Source: JAZQLP01 sp045629205
GTDB lineage: Bacteria; Bacillota; Clostridia; Oscillospirales; UBA644
Length of the DNA stretch: 14,620 nucleotides
Direction: 5' to 3'
NCBI GenBank assembly: GCA_045629205.1
Contig: JAZQQT010000123.1
Coordinates: 1 to 14,620, forward strand
This document shows, piece by piece, positions 13,029-14,620 of this stretch (the first letter of the stretch is position 1; each line of letters begins with the position of its first letter). Made by a program: the position numbers and the translations under genes. The notes beneath the pieces are model-generated. The model did not search any database and was not told the DNA's origin. It saw only the letters and a list, made by a program, of their open reading frames with translations.

Positions 13029-14620
13029 TGAATACTCTGTTTCTCAAGCTGGTAAATCTCAGCCTGACAGCGAGCATATTGATTCTCGTTATTATTGTAT
13101 TACGTTTGATTTTCAAAAAAGCACCGAAGTGGCTGTTTTGCGTTTTATGGGGACTTGTAGCCGTTCGTTTAATCATTCCGTTTTCATTTGAAAGCAAATT
13201 CAGTCTTGTTCCGAGCGCCGAACCTATCCCTTCGGAAATTACTGTTTCCGAGAATCCACAGATTAACAGCGGCATCAGGATTCTTGATAATGCCATAAAT
13301 CCTATCATATCGGAATCGTTTTCTCCTGCTGTCGAAGAAAGCGCGAATCCGCTTCATATATGGACTGCTGTTTTATCATGGATATGGTTGAGCGGTCTTA
13401 TCGCGATGCTCCTTTACGCAGTTGTCAGCACATTTCTGCTGAAAAGGAAACTGCGGACAGCCACTCCTTACAGAGAAGGAATCAAACAAAGCGAAGCTGT
13501 CGAATCCCCTTTTGTTTTTGGTATTCTTCGTCCGGTAATATATCTGCCATACATGATAGAAGAGAATGATATTATACATGTCATTGCGCATGAAAAAGCC
13601 CATATCGAAAGAAAAGATCATCTTTGGAAACCTTTGGGATTTATTATACTCTCCGTTTACTGGTTCAACCCTCTGATGTGGCCGGCATATATTCTGCTTT
13701 GCAGAGATATAGAATCGGCCTGCGACGAAAAAGTTGCGAGCACAATGGATAAAGAAATGCTTCGCGCATATTCCACGGCGTTGCTCAACTGCAGCGTAAA
13801 CAGAAAAAGAATAGCCGCATGTCCGATCGCCTTCGGAGAAGTAGGAGTTAAAGAAAGGATTAAAAATATAATAAATTACAAAAAACCGACATTATGGATT
13901 ATAATAATCGCTGTTTTGACTTGTATCGTCGTTGCCGTCTGTTTTCTGACCTCCCCCAAGAGAGAATACCAGATTCCGTGGGATCAGTTCTGTTTTAATG
14001 AAACAGAAAGTGAATCGGTTGAAACACAATTAGCTGCCGATGGAAAAAACTATATCGCAGACCTTTTAAATAAAGGGAAATGGACAGAAGGACTTGTTCC
14101 CGAATTTAAGACAGACTATAAATTTTATTTTCAATCTCAGACTGTCGGTTATAACTATAACAACGGGATATTCGTAGATTTTTCAGGAGTAAAAAATATG
14201 ATGTTGACCGAAAAAGAAAGAATAAAAGTAAACAAAACGCTCGGACTCAACTCCGTGATTACACTCTCGGGAATAGTCCATGTTTCAGACAGTGAAAGAC
14301 TTTCGCTGAAAGTTATACAATTCACGACAGATAAGCCGAAGATAACCGTTGAATGGCAAAATCTTGACGCTCAGGAGCTTACACTTTCTACATACTTCTG
14401 TTTATGCAAATATCAGGATTATCAATATATAAGAATGCAGAAAAACGATGATATTTCTTTTGAAGATATCGCCTACAGCATCTACGAACCAAAGTTCGCA
14501 GAGACGAGCTATGGCTTCCGACCGAAAAGAAGCGCTCACGACGCACTGAGGAAATGCAGGGATTATCTTGAGCAAGGCAAGGTATGGACAGTCGACATGG
14601 ACTTGGAAAAGTTCTTTGAC
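13028..14620 (+). CDS. M56 family membrane metallopeptidase (BlaR1/MecR1-like), 3' end replaced in frame by reverse transcriptase sequence
   Basis: The frame is open for 531 codons to the window edge. Residues 1 to about 484 are an M56 sensor-protease. Membrane segments lie at about 4-26, 36-54, 110-137, 203-224 and 290-312. The cytoplasmic zinc-protease motif HEKAH is at 188-192, and the downstream ESACDE motif with third ligand Glu229 is at 229-234. After the last helix is a putative extracytoplasmic domain (about 313-484) of beta-rich, Ig-like appearance. It shows none of the penicillin-binding motifs (SxxK, SxN, KTG) of true BlaR1. By family knowledge, signal binding activates the protease, which inactivates the partner repressor encoded just upstream. 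From about residue 485 the protein becomes group II intron reverse transcriptase without any stop or frame change, so the natural C-terminus is missing. Confidence 0.85.
   Translation, partial: MNTLFLKLVNLSLTASILILVIIVLRLIFKKAPKWLFCVLWGLVAVRLIIPFSFESKFSLVPSAEPIPSEITVSENPQINSGIRILDNAINPIISESFSPAVEESANPLHIWTAVLSWIWLSGLIAMLLYAVVSTFLLKRKLRTATPYREGIKQSEAVESPFVFGILRPVIYLPYMIEENDIIHVIAHEKAHIERKDHLWKPLGFIILSVYWFNPLMWPAYILLCRDIESACDEKVASTMDKEMLRAYSTALLNCSVNRKRIAACPIAFGEVGVKERIKNIINYKKPTLWIIIIAVLTCIVVAVCFLTSPKREYQIPWDQFCFNETESESVETQLAADGKNYIADLLNKGKWTEGLVPEFKTDYKFYFQSQTVGYNYNNGIFVDFSGVKNMMLTEKERIKVNKTLGLNSVITLSGIVHVSDSERLSLKVIQFTTDKPKITVEWQNLDAQELTLSTYFCLCKYQDYQYIRMQKNDDISFEDIAYSIYEPKFAETSYGFRPKRSAHDALRKCRDYLEQGKVWTVDMDLEKFFD
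14480..14620 (+). mobile_element. Group II intron reverse transcriptase/maturase fragment (ltrA-like), 5'-truncated
   Basis: The last 47 codons encode IYEPKFAETSYGFRPKRSAH and continue to VDMDLEKFFD at the window edge. YGFRPxRSAHDAL and the D-x-D-L-x-K-F-F-D block are hallmarks of bacterial group II intron maturases (end of RT2 and start of RT3, with the first catalytic Asp region). The RT0 to early RT2 part, roughly the first 80-100 residues of such a protein, and the 5' intron RNA domains are absent. Instead the sequence is fused to the M56 gene. Lysine AAG and arginine AGG codons become more common here than in the upstream part. Whether the RT continues beyond the window cannot be seen. 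Confidence 0.85.

Noticed and set aside
14480..14620. Complete group II intron or retron
   Set aside because: No RT N-terminus, intron 5' boundary or structured intron RNA precedes the fragment. Only the central RT blocks are visible before the window ends.
1..14620. CRISPR array, tRNA or rRNA genes, prophage, toxin-antitoxin or restriction genes
   Set aside because: No regularly spaced direct repeats, no cloverleaf-like segments and no matching protein motifs were seen. The only non-coding gap over 200 bases (12445-12668) is explained by the terminator, promoter and operator.

Overview
The window reads as chromosomal DNA of an anaerobic, low-to-moderate GC Gram-positive bacterium, most likely a member of the Clostridia (Bacillota). 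This rests on an oxygen-sensitive indolepyruvate:ferredoxin oxidoreductase, the order ybeY-dgkA-era-recO, the presence of mutS2 and ribonuclease M5, a BlaI/M56 regulatory pair, and a codon choice rich in AAA, GAA and AGA. The genus cannot be read from the sequence. All convincing genes lie on the + strand.

Region 1 (1-3823) is an aryl-acid metabolism block: the 3' end of iorA, then iorB, a phenylacetate-CoA ligase (paaK type), a tandem-ACT-domain protein, and a membrane-anchored alpha/beta hydrolase whose nucleophile position is alanine. IorAB and the ligase share arylacetyl-CoA as an intermediate, so together they could link aromatic 2-oxo acids, aryl-CoA and aryl acids in either direction.

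Region 2 (3832-11344) is a housekeeping run: phoH, ybeY, dgkA/udpK, era, recO, mutS2, holA and rnmV. It covers RNA and ribosome maturation, lipid carrier recycling, recombination and repair, and replication. Gaps are very short and several start and stop codons overlap, so regions 1 and 2 look like one long transcription unit without a visible internal terminator.

Region 3 (11380-12444) is a Gfo/Idh/MocA dehydrogenase with its own good ribosome-binding site and more CGY arginine codons than its neighbours. A strong intrinsic terminator follows at 12485-12524.

Region 4 (12597-14620) is an inducible regulatory operon. It has a sigma-A-like promoter buried in a 42-bp symmetrical operator, then a BlaI/MecI-family repressor and an overlapping M56 (BlaR1-type) membrane metalloprotease. 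The M56 frame stays open to the window end, but its last 47 or so residues are unmistakably group II intron reverse transcriptase/maturase, joined in frame and lacking the RT N-terminus. This is either a real truncation or fusion by a mobile element, or an assembly chimera at a repeated element. It is the most notable anomaly in the window. I found no CRISPR array, tRNA, rRNA or prophage. No clear new multi-gene system is visible beyond the points listed as findings.
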